Positions 1 to 10,700 of a stretch of 64,000 nucleotides of DNA are shown here, in pieces. Numbering within the stretch: the stretch's first letter is position 1; each line of letters opens with the position of its first letter. Both the position numbers and the translations under genes were made by a program. Source of the DNA: Russula earlei (taxonomy: Eukaryota > Basidiomycota > Agaricomycetes > Russulales > Russulaceae); contig JAGFNK010000261.1 of NCBI GenBank assembly GCA_025769875.1, forward strand, positions 1 to 64,000, in the 5' to 3' direction. Below the pieces are notes generated by a model, which worked only from the letters and a program-made list of their open reading frames with translations, made no database searches and was not told the origin of the DNA.

Positions 1-302
1 GCCTCAAGACAGCCCATGGGTACAACATGAGGGAAAAATAATAGATATAGACCACAATTTTGAGTTGTAATTCATCTTATACACATGTGGAGGTGGCTTG
101 AGTCCAGCTCCACCAATTCTCACTCAAATCTCATGAAATCAATGGGGTTGCCTAGCCCTCATTCAGGTGATTCAGGGACAATAAGTTTCATATGAATTGA
201 AGCTGTTTTGAGGGAGATATTTGTCCTGCACATTTGAGGGGGTTTTCTGCACCAATTTGGGTGGAATTCAAGCTCTGCCAAGTGCACTGAAAATGGCAAT
301 AA
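1..302 (-). repeat. Terminal arm of TIR-L family element
   Basis: The same roughly 300-bp sequence recurs at 25160-25571 (+), 27640-28053 (-) and from 61202 (+). Its outer end, here at about 302, has the terminal motif GGCAATAA, the reverse complement of TTATTGCC. The arm ends inside a gypsy reverse transcriptase reading frame that resumes at 303, so this is an insertion whose left part lies outside the window. No coding capacity is assigned. Confidence 0.7.
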
Positions 303-1952
303 AACAAATAAGGGCTTGTTCAAACCTATGGTGATGACTTTTGGTCTCACTGATACCCCTGACACCTTCCAATCTATGGTGAATGATACCTTTAGAGGAG
401 AACTCAATCATCATGATATGGAGTTCCACATTTATATGGATGATGGCATCATTGCCACACAAACATCTAAAGGATGGGAGTATCATAAAGACCTTGTTAC
501 TTACATCTTAAAGAAGCTTCAAGATAATGACCTCTTCCTAAAACCTGAGAAATGTCAATTCCACAAAGAAGAAATTGACTATCTTGGTGTCATTATCAGG
601 AAAGGAAGAATTAAGATGGACCCATTCAAAGTCAAGGGAATTTGTGATTGGAAGGCCCCTACCAATCTACATGAACTGTGTTTTTTCCTAGGATTTGGGA
701 ACTACTATCACAACTTCATTCCAAAATATTTGGATATTGTCCAACCTCTAGTCTGGCTCACCAAGAAGAACAAACCCTGGGTCTGGGATAACTATATGGA
801 ATCATCATTCAATATTCTCAGAAACATATTCACCCACTACCCTGTTCTTCACAACCCAGACTTCAACAAACCTTTCATTGTTGATGCTGATGCCTCTTCT
901 TTTGCTCTGGGAGCCACTATATCCCAGCAATTTGAAGATGGTATCCATCCTCTGGTATATTATTCAAGATCACTACTACCAGCAGAAAGAAATTACAATA
1001 TCCATGACAGAGAACTACTTGCTATAGTATCAGTCCTTAAAGAATATTGACACTGGCTACTTGGGGCATGTGAAGAAGTAACTATTCACACAGATCATGC
1101 CAATGTGGCCTACTTCCACAAGCCCCAGGACCTTTCACCATGTCAAGCAAGGTGGATGGCCCTTCTCCAGGAATACAACTTCAAGTTGACTACTATCCCT
1201 GGAATGTCCAACACTGTTGTTGATATTTTATCATGACAACCTGATCACAAAGGAGAAAACATCCATAACAAAGCCATCACACTCCTACCTGATCACATCT
1301 TCAATGAGCACTTGCAAATGGCAAATGTCCCTGAAGCTCATGCTCTTACCCTTCACCATACCTTTGGTGATGACCAGGAAGCTTTTGCACACAAAGCTTA
1401 CTCACACAAGTCACTCCCCTTATGCACTTACCTGCCTGATGACCCCATTTTATGACAGGAAATCTTGACGGAAGTCCATGATTCCTCAGTGGGAGGACAT
1501 CCTGGCATTGCTAACACTTGGGATCTTAGAAAGAGGAAATACAAAGGGCCCAGACTCCATCTCTTTGTGGAAGAATACATCAAGGGATGCGCTAAGTGTC
1601 AAGAATCTAAAGCCATCACCACCCTGAAACATGTGCCACTTCAACCATTTCATACAAATGTATCAGCTGGCCCCTTCCAATATGTTTCAATGGACCTTAT
1701 CACAGATCTTACAAAGTCCAGATCATATGATTCCATTCTCACTATCATCAATCAAGGTGGTTCAAAGGCCACAAAGTTTATCCCCTGCAATAAAACCATT
1801 GATGGTCTAGGCATCACCACCAAGTACCTCACTAATCTGTTTCCATGGTTCAGAATTCCCAAGAGAATCATCTCTGACAGGGACCCCCATTTCAAAGGAA
1901 ACTTTGCCAGGGCCATCTGTAAAGCCACAGGGATCAAACAAAATTTGAGCAC

Positions 1953-2855
1953 TGTAAGGCCCCTTTTACCAACCAGGAATTCTTGAATCTTGAACTTGAA
2001 CTTGGATTTCAGGATTTTCTAGGAGTGACAGGAGTGATGTAAGTGATATGATGTATATAATAAATTAATATGCATTTTTTTCTGTTGTCATTTGCATATT
2101 CTCATATATGGGGTTACACATGATGTGTCAGCATTAAACTCGGAGTCGAGCAGTCTGACTCAAGCTCAACATCTGGGTGCTTGCAGCCCCATTTTCACCA
2201 GAGCTGCACATACAAAATTTGCACAAAGATGTGCACCCACACATTGGTGACACATATTCTGCCTTAATGACATGCTTGCAATACCCCACTTGGAAGGAGT
2301 GGAAGGAAGGGTTAGAAAAAATATCACATGTAAACCCAGCAAATGACACTGAAAAATAACTCATATTTGAAATAGACTCATATTAGTTATTATGGCACTT
2401 ACATCACACCTGTCATTCCTGTCACTCCTGGAAAATCCCAAAATCCATGTTCAAGTTCAAGATTCAAGAATTCTTGGTTGGTAAAAGGGGCCTAAGGTGT
2501 GTGAGCCTGCTGGCCCAGTAAATCATGTGACTTGTCCTTGCCCCCATGCACATGTCCTCTTGTATCTTGAGCTATTCCTTATGCTCTCTCTCTTTCATCA
2601 TAGTTTGATCTCACTCAGTCTAAATTCCTCTTTCATCATGCCTCTTGCCTCTCTGTATATAAACTTCTTAGCTACTCTTTGGACTCCAGCAATACAAGAA
2701 TAACCTTTCTGTCTACCTCTCACATCTGTCTGTGAAAACCAAGAACCCAAACAAGTGCACATGACAACTGCTTGCTCTCCCCTGCTCCCTTCTGCTCCTA
2801 CCTGCCCTTGGATCAAGCCCACTGAACTCTGTGTGCCCTGACCTGGCACACTACA
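1953..2855 (+). repeat. Solo LTR, family LTR-A (copy 1)
   Basis: The sequence starts TGTAA and ends CACACTACA, and it is flanked by the 4-bp duplication GCAC (1949-1952 and 2856-2859). Without the nested MITE and its TAA duplication it is 365 bp, almost the same as copy 2 at 29711-30073 (363 bp, opposite strand). A TATATAAA box with CTTAGCTACTCTTTGG downstream lies near 2656. It interrupts the G1 integrase between the second catalytic Asp and the Glu. Confidence 0.9.
1958..2492. mobile_element. PIF/Harbinger-type MITE, 535 bp
   Basis: The terminal inverted repeats begin GGCCCCTTTTACCAACC and extend for about 85 bp at each end. The flanking duplication is TAA (1955-1957 and 2493-2495), the 3-bp TAA/TTA type of Harbinger elements. 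After the first 12 bases the ends match those of the 3.3-kb Harbinger element at 34270-37605 (ACCAACC, AATTCTTGAA, TTCCAGGAGTGAC), so this is probably a deletion derivative of that family. There is no transposase. It sits five bases inside a solo LTR. Confidence 0.9.
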
Positions 2856-4147
2856 GCACTGCCTATCACCCACACATGGATGGACAAACTGAGGAGATGA
2901 ATCTCTGGATTGAGACTTATCTGAGGGAATTCATAAATAAATGACAAAATGATTGGCACACACTACTTCCTATTGCCGAGTTTGCTCACAATACTTGGCA
3001 ACATGAAGGCACCAGGCACACACCACATGAATTTCTCCTTGGTTTCAATCCAACTGCCAAATGAACTACAATGGACATATCTGTTCCTGAGGCTGAAACA
3101 CATCTCAAAATCATGGAACATGTATGATCCAGGGCACAGGAGGAACTTCTGAAATGCATTAAACCATCAGAAGAACCAAGGAAACTCAAGGAGGGACAAC
3201 TCATGTGGCTGGATGGACATAATCTTGTGGTTAAGGCCCCATCGAAGAAGCTTGCCCCCCAGCATTATGGACCATTTGAAGTGATACAACAAATCACACC
3301 AGTGGCATACCAGATCAAACTGCCCTCATCAATGAAAATCCACAATGTGTTTCATGTGGGTCTTCTCATGCCATTCACTGAAACAGGGGCATATGGCAAA
3401 GCTTTTACCTGACCACCACCTGACATTGTACAAGGGGAGGAAGAATATGAAATTGCTGCCATCATTGGAGACAGGAAGTACTGAGGCAAAACACAGTACC
3501 TTGTTCATTGGGAAGGATACCTAGTTTTGGAGTGCTCATGGGTCAATTCTGCTGACCTTCATGCTCCAGCTCTACTCAAAGAATACTTGAACTCTAAGAC
3601 AAATTCCCCTGTGGGTGGACAAGCTCATGTTCAAAAACCCTCCTCCAGAACTCGAGACTGCAGAAGCTCTTCTATGCCTCACCTCCCATCTCATCCACTC
3701 TACCTACCAAGCTCCTTCTTCACCTCCATTACCTTCAAATTTTACCTCATCTCCCACAACCCAACCCCAACTGGATCCCCTCCTCTGACTCCCCCTTATT
3801 GACTTTGCAGTCCCAGAATACCCAGGAGGAACACTCTATAGGGCTAACTGGTTTCTCATTGAACAGGATGCCCAACCTGAGCCCCTCATCCACACTACCC
3901 TTGGCAAGGGAGCCCCCATTTTCTCTTGAGTATTTACACCAATTGTTACAACATTTTCCCTTTACGTTTACTTCTCACCTTTGCTATGGACTGCTTGCTT
4001 TTGTACATCCCTCTACTTACTGGTCTCATGATCTCTTATGTCTTGTGATCCCTTCTGTGTTATCATGTGATCCATACACATCCAGGTAACACTGGATTGC
4101 TATTACTTTCCCTTTCTTTCCATTTATATTTGCCTCTTAGTTTTGAC

Positions 4148-4668
4148 TGTGCAATGCTGCACACTTACTGTGCAGCACAGTCACTTGGTTCTGACTCATT
4201 TGTGGCTTCCTTTCTATGACTCCTACTTATTATGACTCCTACTATACTAGTAGCACAGTCAAAGTGCAGCTATTGCTGCACTTCTCCTGTATATATTCAC
4301 CTACAACCCACATCACTCCTAATCCTCAAACCACATCCACATCTCCATCTCACCAACTCTTCACACACACATACACACACACACACACCATCTACCATCT
4401 ACTCTACCTATCCCTTCCTTCCCTAAAAGTCTCTCTTCACTCTACTGAGAAGAGCTCTTCTCCTTAAAGACCTACCTTCCTCTTCTCTCTGTGTGTTCAA
4501 GGTCTCTGACAGACTTGAATGCATATAGCTAGTGGAACTAGCCCTAGTCTATCCCATCACAACTTAACTTAGCTTCTCAACAGACCAAGTCATACTAGGA
4601 AGGGTTTATTGGCGATAACCTGTTTATCATAAAACACTTTGACTGCTGCAGGGATCCTTATTCTTTAC
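4148..4668 (+). repeat. Possible 3' LTR of G1
   Basis: The region follows the gypsy pol and begins TGTGCAATGCTGCAC. It contains a TATATATTC box near 4293, pyrimidine-rich downstream DNA and a CA microsatellite, and ends CTTTACA near 4668. The short inverted motif TGCTGCAC/GTGCAGCA occurs near the start. No second copy and no target duplication was found, so the boundaries are inferred. Confidence 0.4.
4362..4388. repeat. CA microsatellite
   Basis: A short (CA)n tract with one TA interruption, inside the LTR-like region after G1. Confidence 0.95.
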
Positions 4669-5890
4669 AACAGGAACCAGCCCATTCTTTGAACACATCC
4701 CTACTATCAAACTTGCCTTCAGGCTTGAGAACTGACATGGCTAGTTACTGTGACAGCTACTCTTGCATCAGTTGAGGTCTTGGTGGAATGTTTTTTGGTG
4801 GAGGGGGTGAGCAACATAGTACTTTGGGGGGAAACCATGTTGGGTGTCATTCTGCTTTTGTGTTGCATTGGTCAAAGGAGTCCTTTGTTGTGTGATGGGG
4901 AGGCAGAGTGTGGCTTTTGCAATATTGGCATTAGTTAGGAGGGAGGTTCAATCTCTGGTGGCTACTTGGGGTATTGCATTTGTAGTTGATGTTGGGGAAT
5001 TTTATGATTGAGGGGACAACATTTCTGGTGGTGGGGCAGGGGTGTTTATTCTGGTAGAGTAGTGGGTCTATGTGGGTTTTTTACATTGGGGTAGGTATGT
5101 AATTGACCAAAGGAGAGTGGTTTATGTGTTTCTCTGAGTTCAGCTTGGGGGTTTGGGTTGTGTTGTGTACAGTGGTAGGTTCTACTATATCAGTCAGGTT
5201 TATTAGTTTGGCTCACAGGTCATGCATGGTATTGGTTTCTTAGTGTCAGTCTGATTTACATTGGGTGATGGTGTCTGGTCTTTAAGGGAGTGGGGCTCAA
5301 GTGGTGGACTACTTAGTTGATTGGCTCAAGTTATGGGATGAATTACAGAGGGGTGTCTCTGTTGTTCACCTGGTGGGGTGTTGTTCACACAGTTAGGTGG
5401 GGTATGGTGGGGGCTGTGGTTCCAAACAAGGCTCAGACAGGTAGGTCTGGCATTGCAGAGCTCACTGTCATCGTCATTGCCTTTCCTTGCCCCAGCTTTG
5501 CCATGGGAAAATCCGGACCTGGTGGTGGTCTCAGTTCAAGGAGCCCCCCGACCGGTGAGAGGATGCAGAGTACCGCGCCAACTCATTTCCGGTCCGGTTT
5601 GTCGGTTCCGCACTGCGCAATGACTTTGATTGCGAACCACTCCAGATGATGATTGATCATGATGCGAGGATGATAGCCCAGCCCATCTGAGCCGGAATTC
5701 GCAGATGCGGATAGAGGCATGGGGACTTGCAATAAGAAGTCAATGGCTGCGTTTACGATCCTCCCCACTTGTGCTCCCATCCACTCCATATACATCGGTG
5801 CTGGTTACCGACAGTCTTTCTACAATTTCTACACCGCCGTCTTGTCCAGACTTGGACGACTTAAATTCAAAATCCCGCTCATAAGTGACA
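4669..5890. other. Unassigned DNA without a supported gene
   Basis: From 4669 to about 5400 the plus strand is rich in G and T and poor in CpG, and open frames are short and unlike known families. After about 5480 the composition changes to CpG-containing DNA, which looks like host intergenic sequence or promoter upstream of the secreted-protein gene at 5891. Confidence 0.5.
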
Positions 5891-6222
5891 ATGCGCGCCT
5901 CCGTGTTTCTCATATTCTACCTTGCCGTTGGCACCGCTCCATTGCTCGCGCTTCCTTTAGGTACGCCCACCTCTTCAAGTTCGGTTTCTTCCAACGAAGT
6001 TGACTCGATCTCGCAGAAGTAAGGAGCCCAGATCCAGTACTGCACACAAGGGGGAATTCCCCTTCAGTTGGAAAAGTGAAGAAATGGGTTCACAGAAAAA
6101 AAATCAAGCAGGAAGCGGCGGAAGCGGCCTACGCCGAGGACGAGCGATTGGGGGAACAGCAAGCTAAACGGCTGAGGGATGAAAGGCTGGAATTCATGAG
6201 CTCAGCAGGGAAAAAACAGTAA
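5891..6222 (+). CDS. Small secreted protein, two exons (91 aa)
   Basis: Exon 1 (5891-5960) starts MRASVFLIFYLAV and is almost entirely a signal peptide, with likely cleavage after APLLA. A 56-bp intron (5961-6016) has donor GTACGC, a TTGAC-like branch site and acceptor CGCAG. Exon 2 (6017-6222) reads open to TAA at 6220. The mature part contains RSPDP, then a very basic stretch (KVKKWVHRKKIK) and a charged helix rich in Glu, Ala and Arg that could form a coiled coil. There is no cysteine. The splice was chosen because it joins the signal peptide to the only long open downstream frame. The DNA is CpG-rich, unlike the neighbouring elements, so it is probably a host gene. No family is recognised and the function is unknown; an effector or cell-surface role is only a guess. 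Confidence 0.55.
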
Positions 6223-7010
6223 TATAGTATATACAAGCTGTAACGAAGTGATGAAGGACTGCTCGCCTGTTATATTCGAGAGTGGAGGCAGGTCCAGGGA
6301 GGCAAGTCTCCCATGCCAGAGGCACCATGAAGGAGATGGGATGAGAGAAAGTCAAGAAAATGCCGAAAAGAAAAAGAAGAAAGAAAAAAGCACAAATCAA
6401 CGCGTGAAAATTGCGTGCACGCCATCAGGGGTTCGAGTCTGGGATCGGCCCGTCGCGCGCGGAGAAAGGTGGGAGAACTTGACTGGAGGGAAGAGGGGAT
6501 TAGAGAGAGAAACCAAAAAGGAACAAAAGTGAGAAAACAAAAAGAAAAACAGAAGGAAAAACTCACGCGTGCGCGGGAAAAGGGATTTGAGGGGACTGGG
6601 GTGTCACAGAGAATCCGCTTGAAGAATCTTGTGGAATAGGTCAATGAGCTGTTGGTCTTGCGGGAAGCGGGGCGGGAAAGGCGGGAATGAGAGAGAGAAA
6701 AAGAAAGACGAAGCAAGTGAGAAGAACGCATGCGGTACAAACACCAACACGCGTGTCACCGCCGCCGCGTACGGTACTTCAGAGTTCGAGCGTGAGAACT
6801 TTAGATAAACACATGTCCGACGTGTCTTAGAGAGAGGGAGAGAGAGAGAGAGAGAAAAAGTGGGCGAAAAGTAAACTGCAATTGTTCATGGGGAGTACAA
6901 CAAAAGATTCTACTTGCCCTCTTTTAGGCATAGGGCAAGTCCTTATATACATGACTACTAGGCCTTGTGGTTCCCTCACTACCGTGCTGTGGCACTCCAT
7001 CAAACATTGA
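6223..7010. other. LTR-like debris, GA tract and hairpin
   Basis: No gene is supported. 6360-6720 is purine-rich. A (GA)n tract lies at about 6830-6858. At 6912-6940 the 8-bp stem ACTTGCCC/GGGCAAGT is followed by a TATATACATGAC box, which looks like an LTR core or R region. The motif GGTACTTCAGAGTT at about 6774 recurs at about 34238 near the start of G2, so some of this is probably retroelement leader or gag sequence. Confidence 0.4.
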
Positions 7011-7391
7011 CACGACGAGCAGGAAGGGATAAGTCAAGTCTGCTTATAGTCAACTCAGTGGACAATAAAAGTAAAATATTTCAAGTGCTGAGTAGGCTCT
7101 GTTGCGGCCACAAATTATATTACATAAGTAATGACCTTAGTTAGTGCTGTCGCCGGCTCGGCTCGAAACCGTTTCGAGCCAAGCCGGAGCCGTTTCTGAG
7201 CCGAGGTAAGCCATTCAATGGCTCGCGGCTCGAAACAGCTCAAAACAGTGTGAGCCATTTCGAGCCGTTTTGAAGTGCCAGATTTGGATTTTGAGGTGCC
7301 AGATTTGGATATGGTTGCTCAATTTGGAGAGTTGTCTGCCACTCTGTCTATTCCTGGAATCTACTGCTCCTCGGCTCCCCAACGAGAAGCG

Positions 7392-7446
7392 TTCTCAAAA
7401 TGGAAAGTAGATCCAAAAGTAGAAATGGCCCAAATGGGACGGCTCG
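7392..7446 (+). repeat. Subterminal direct repeat of Pack-hAT, left copy
   Basis: A block of about 55 bp beginning TTCTCAAAATGGAAAG is repeated at 16127-16181 and 16230-16284 in the same orientation. One copy lies near the left end and two near the right end of the hAT. Direct rather than inverted placement is unusual and could mark a duplication or a recombination event. Confidence 0.85.
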
Positions 7447-7454
7447 AATTGGCT

Positions 7455-9743
7455 CCCTTCCCTTTCTGCCATCTTCATCAGTGGGTCCTGTACCTCGTCT
7501 TTGGATCTTCCACCTTGATGCAAGTGCCACTCATGGGCCTCGGCAAGATCTGGTGCTCCTTCCCCAGCAGAGGCTGCACTGTCTCCTGCCCAAGCTGCCC
7601 GCGTCCCGTCAGAAAGCTCAGCGGCAAACTCGCTCTACACTACCATCTCAAAGATCTCAGGGTCGATCTCCCGCCGCCCATCAACGTTACAGGTTACCCC
7701 ATCCCCCACCACTAGTCCAACGGTCGAAGCTTCTACCACCCAGACATCACTGCTCAGTCCGGACAACGGAAAGAAGGGTCGTCGCAGCACACCGAGCATT
7801 ATGGTCGAGCCCTCACGCGCACCATCAAAGCGTGCCCTGGTCGCAGCTCAGCGCGCGATCCAGAGACGCCGTCTCGCGAAAAGGAATCTTCACGCAAACC
7901 GTCAGACCGCTGGTCATGTCCAGTGCTTCCTTCATCTGACGAGCAGGTCGCGCTCAGCGACAAGGTGCCATGCACCCCCGACACCATTGGGCATAGAATG
8001 CCTGCGAGCACGAGTAAGGTGTGCAAAGTTATGCAGTGGTTCCGCTCGTGCTGCAAGGGCCACGGTCTCGACGACAATGGAGAAACATCTGTGCCACTGG
8101 GCAGGAAGCCATCCATATGCGATGCGTTCATCGTCAGCGCGAACGATTCGTCTGCTTCTATCAACGCCATAAAGGTGTTCCCCACCGGAGTCACCTCCGA
8201 GGAGTATACCCTTGCCGTCCTGCATGGGTCCGCCGCACACACACCGCACTGCCAGTACTGGAGCGGAGGGAGCACTGGTTGTTCCCAGCCTTGCAGAGCT
8301 CGTGCAGCGGCACATCGCGTGCACAGAGTCGAGGCTATGCATCATCCGGAGCAGCAGGAGCTCCTCCCCACTGTCTCACCCATCGCCTTCTTTCCCGCTG
8401 TCACCGCCGCCTCCACCTCTGCACCCTCAGCCTTCCACTAGGACAACAGCCACTACATCTTGGTTTCCACTTCCCCTGTCGTTGCAGCCCCAGTAATGCT
8501 CACAGCTACCGTCCCTGTCTGTGCATCAGTCTCATTTCCACTTCATCTGTCGTCTCTACCCTGCTTACTGGTGCCTCTGGTTCGCCCTCAGTCTTTTCCG
8601 CTTCAGCCCTGTCCGTAGTAGTCTCAGCACCACCCACCATTGTAGCCCCAGTTGCCATCACCCCCGTTGTCTCAGCATCATCAGCCTAGTCTCACCAGTC
8701 GCCACTGTTGCAGCCTCAGTCTTTCCTCAGCATCGTCAGCCACCAAAATATTAGTTTTGTCCAACACCAGCATCACAGCACCATCGACACCTTTTGCCAC
8801 CAGCATCGTCCAAAAAGACCAAGATGGCCCCGACTCGGATCGGCGTCCCGGAGCGCATGGCCACTCACGTCGACACACACACAACACACACACACTCTCT
8901 CTTCTCCCTCTCGCATCGTCCCAGCCCCTCGCCAGACACAACCCCAAAATGAAAAGTGGAATTTACCCCGAGCCACCGAGCTCCCTAACTCATATCTTGC
9001 TCACCTCTAAGTCGGTCATGCATTTCAGCCCCGCTCCTGTGCCTCTGACTGTTCTCAATTTCATGTGACTGACTTGAACTCTTTGGCGCTAGGAACCTGC
9101 TGGAGATGTTGAACCGCACCCGGATGACTAATCTGCCTTAACCGACAAGTCAACTGCTACACAGCTTGGCAAGCTGTCGACGTTGAAAGAGGACTTGTGC
9201 CTTTTTTCTTCTTGTCGACTTTCTCCCTCCCTAGCTCACTAATGATTGGTATCTAGCATCGTCTGTAAATCTCTCGAATGGTACAAGTCCTCTCCGAGCA
9301 ACCACCCTGTGCGTTGCGTTATCCGCTCAGTCCCCATCCTCCCCTCCACTAGCATTTGTAAACTTGGCTGACTTGTCTGCGCTTATCAGTATGACGTGCA
9401 CATAATCGCTTACATGTTGCTGTTCCGGATTGTCAACGAATTCCACCAAGGAGTTATCTCAGATCCCACCATACCCAATAGCTTGAATCGCTCAATTGAC
9501 TTCCAGGCAGTGACGCTGGGAGTATGATTGGCTATTGACCGACTGTCGTCAGGAGTGGGCAGAGTGCTTCGAACAGGATTCGGACCACTCTGGTACATGG
9601 CACCCGTCATTTTGGCTATCTTGGACTCGTCTGACGTTGCCCCCGATCTTCTTACATTACAGACGCCGCCTGTGAGTTGTTGGAAACGCAGCCACCGCGT
9701 GGCAGAGAAACGGACCGAACGGACCGGACAGTTAGAACGCCCG
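7455..9743. other. Pro/Ser/Ala-rich mosaic inside Pack-hAT
   Basis: No complete gene is supported. From about 8340 to 8830 the plus strand encodes Pro/Ser/Thr/Ala-rich stretches. Near 8785-8826 it matches the 3' part of the cassette in the TIR-L element (CCACCAGCAtcg...AGACCAAGAtGGCC compared with about 27160-27190). 9000-9700 is CpG-rich, host-like DNA with possible exon pieces, for example an open stretch reading YMLLFRIVNEFHQG near 9412, but no family could be named. Confidence 0.4.
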
Positions 9744-9925
9744 TGTTGATACCATCCGTTCCTTTTTCCCTCAGTCTTTCATATACAAGACTGAGGTCAG
9801 TAGCACACTCCTTTATCATTTACATATACTCATTATGTACATAGCCTTCGTCCAACAGGTTAGCTTACTAACCTAATATCAGTCTTTTATACACAAGACT
9901 GAGCTCTCATTCTATAGCTCCAACA
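9744..9925 (+). repeat. Solo LTR related to the copia LTR
   Basis: It starts TGTTGATACC and ends CTCCAACA. It shares with the copia LTRs at 43014 and 50188 (reverse strand) the hairpin CTCAGTCTT/AAGACTGAG and the stretch GGTTAGCTTACTAACC. At 182 bp it is shorter than the 249-bp copia LTR. No matching target duplication is visible (GCCCG against TGAGT), so it may have been captured or rearranged with the flanking host DNA. Confidence 0.65.
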
Positions 9926-10014
9926 TGAGTTCCGCATCAAGCTTCTATTGTATGTCTCTCTGGTATTTGTTTTGCCAGATTCGCTGGCTCACCTGTGTTT
10001 CTTTCGCATTACAG

Positions 10015-10700
10015 CTACACCAATTACGCGAGGCTCGTCATGTTCTCTTTCAAGTTCCAAAATGCGTTCCAACGGGGCCTTGAAGCCGATGATGAGGTCT
10101 TCCAAAGTGTGAGAGATTTCACATTATCGTGTATTGTTGGCATGACACCGGTATTCTTCAAGAGCCTGGAGAGCGCCAAGACTGTCGTCACGGTTCTCGT
10201 CGATTCCTTGGTCCCGACAGGTTACATACATTTTGCACCAGATGGTGCGTGAAACTCTGGGCCACTTTGCTCTGAGCAAGACTAACATTATTTTGTATTT
10301 TCCGCGTTTGCCTCGGCGTTCGTGCTCAAGGTACGCTGTCCTGCTTTCTATCGCCCCATGGTCTTGGTCGGAATTTTGACTTGGATCTGCTATAGCTTCT
10401 ATGGCCAGAATTCTCAAAGTTTATCACCCCGGGGCTTGAAACAGAGGTCTACCAAGTGATCAAACGCCTCATTGCCATGATCGGGTCTCCCCAAATTGCA
10501 ATCGAATCGATGGGCGCCACACACCAAAGTTGTACTCGTGCTTCCTGGCTTACTGGCGAAACATAAACGCGACGGCACGGCCCAAGGACGTATGCCTCAA
10601 CAGGGACCGCCACCACAGCAGATGCAGACCGGTTCGAATACGCCAAGGTACCAGCAACCACCACAACCACCACAGCAACAGCAACAATGACTGCAGCAAC
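10015..10700 (+). pseudogene. Captured host gene fragment with introns, unidentified
   Basis: An exon-like stretch at 10015-10244 follows a splice acceptor (GCATTACAG) and ends at a donor (GTGCGT). It encodes helical sequence reading FKFQNAFQRG and SLVPTGYIHF. A CTAAC-type branch point lies near 10282 and another acceptor (CTATAG) near 10395. A second exon-like stretch encodes FITPGLETEVYQVIKRL. Downstream frames become Gln/Pro-rich up to about 10690. The pattern of paired helices suggests a HEAT/ARM-type protein, but I do not recognise it. Retained introns indicate capture at DNA level rather than through mRNA. Confidence 0.45.

Larger units (their letters stand above)
303..3606 (+). pseudogene. 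G1 pol: RT, RNase H, integrase, chromodomain
   Basis: Coding starts in mid reverse transcriptase (FKPMVMTFGL) and has an intact YMDD at about 435-446. RNase H follows with VDADAS, DRELLA and TDHANV carrying the acidic residues. The integrase zinc finger (GGHPG then CAKC) starts near 1465, and catalytic Asp residues sit in MDLITDL and SDRDPHF. The frame is then broken at 1953-2855 by a solo LTR and resumes at about 2856 with YHPHTDGQTE, which holds the catalytic Glu. A chromodomain (QYLVHWEGY) lies at about 3450-3590. In-frame TGA stops at 1048, 1234, 1453, 2942, 3410 and 3482 all replace an expected Arg, which fits CGA to TGA change. The gene is dead. Confidence 0.9.
303..4668 (+). mobile_element. 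Ty3/gypsy chromovirus remnant G1
   Basis: Reverse transcriptase, RNase H, integrase and chromodomain follow each other in the order of a Ty3/gypsy chromovirus. The 5' part (gag, protease, N-terminal reverse transcriptase) is missing, cut off by the TIR-L arm at 1-302. A solo LTR and a MITE lie inside the integrase. A possible 3' LTR occupies about 4148-4668. The exact 3' boundary is uncertain because no 5' LTR is present to compare. Confidence 0.8.

Noticed and set aside
6430..6460. GGGGTTCGAGTCTGGGATC, looks like a tRNA B box or the head of a SINE
   Set aside because: The flanks do not form a T-stem, there is no A box at the right distance, and a similar CATCAGGG-TTTCAGA stretch lies inside the hAT copies (near 17300), so it is repeat debris.
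6270..6740. Minus-strand 156-codon frame rich in Phe, Ser and Leu
   Set aside because: It arises from a purine-rich tract on the plus strand. No membrane topology or homology is visible.
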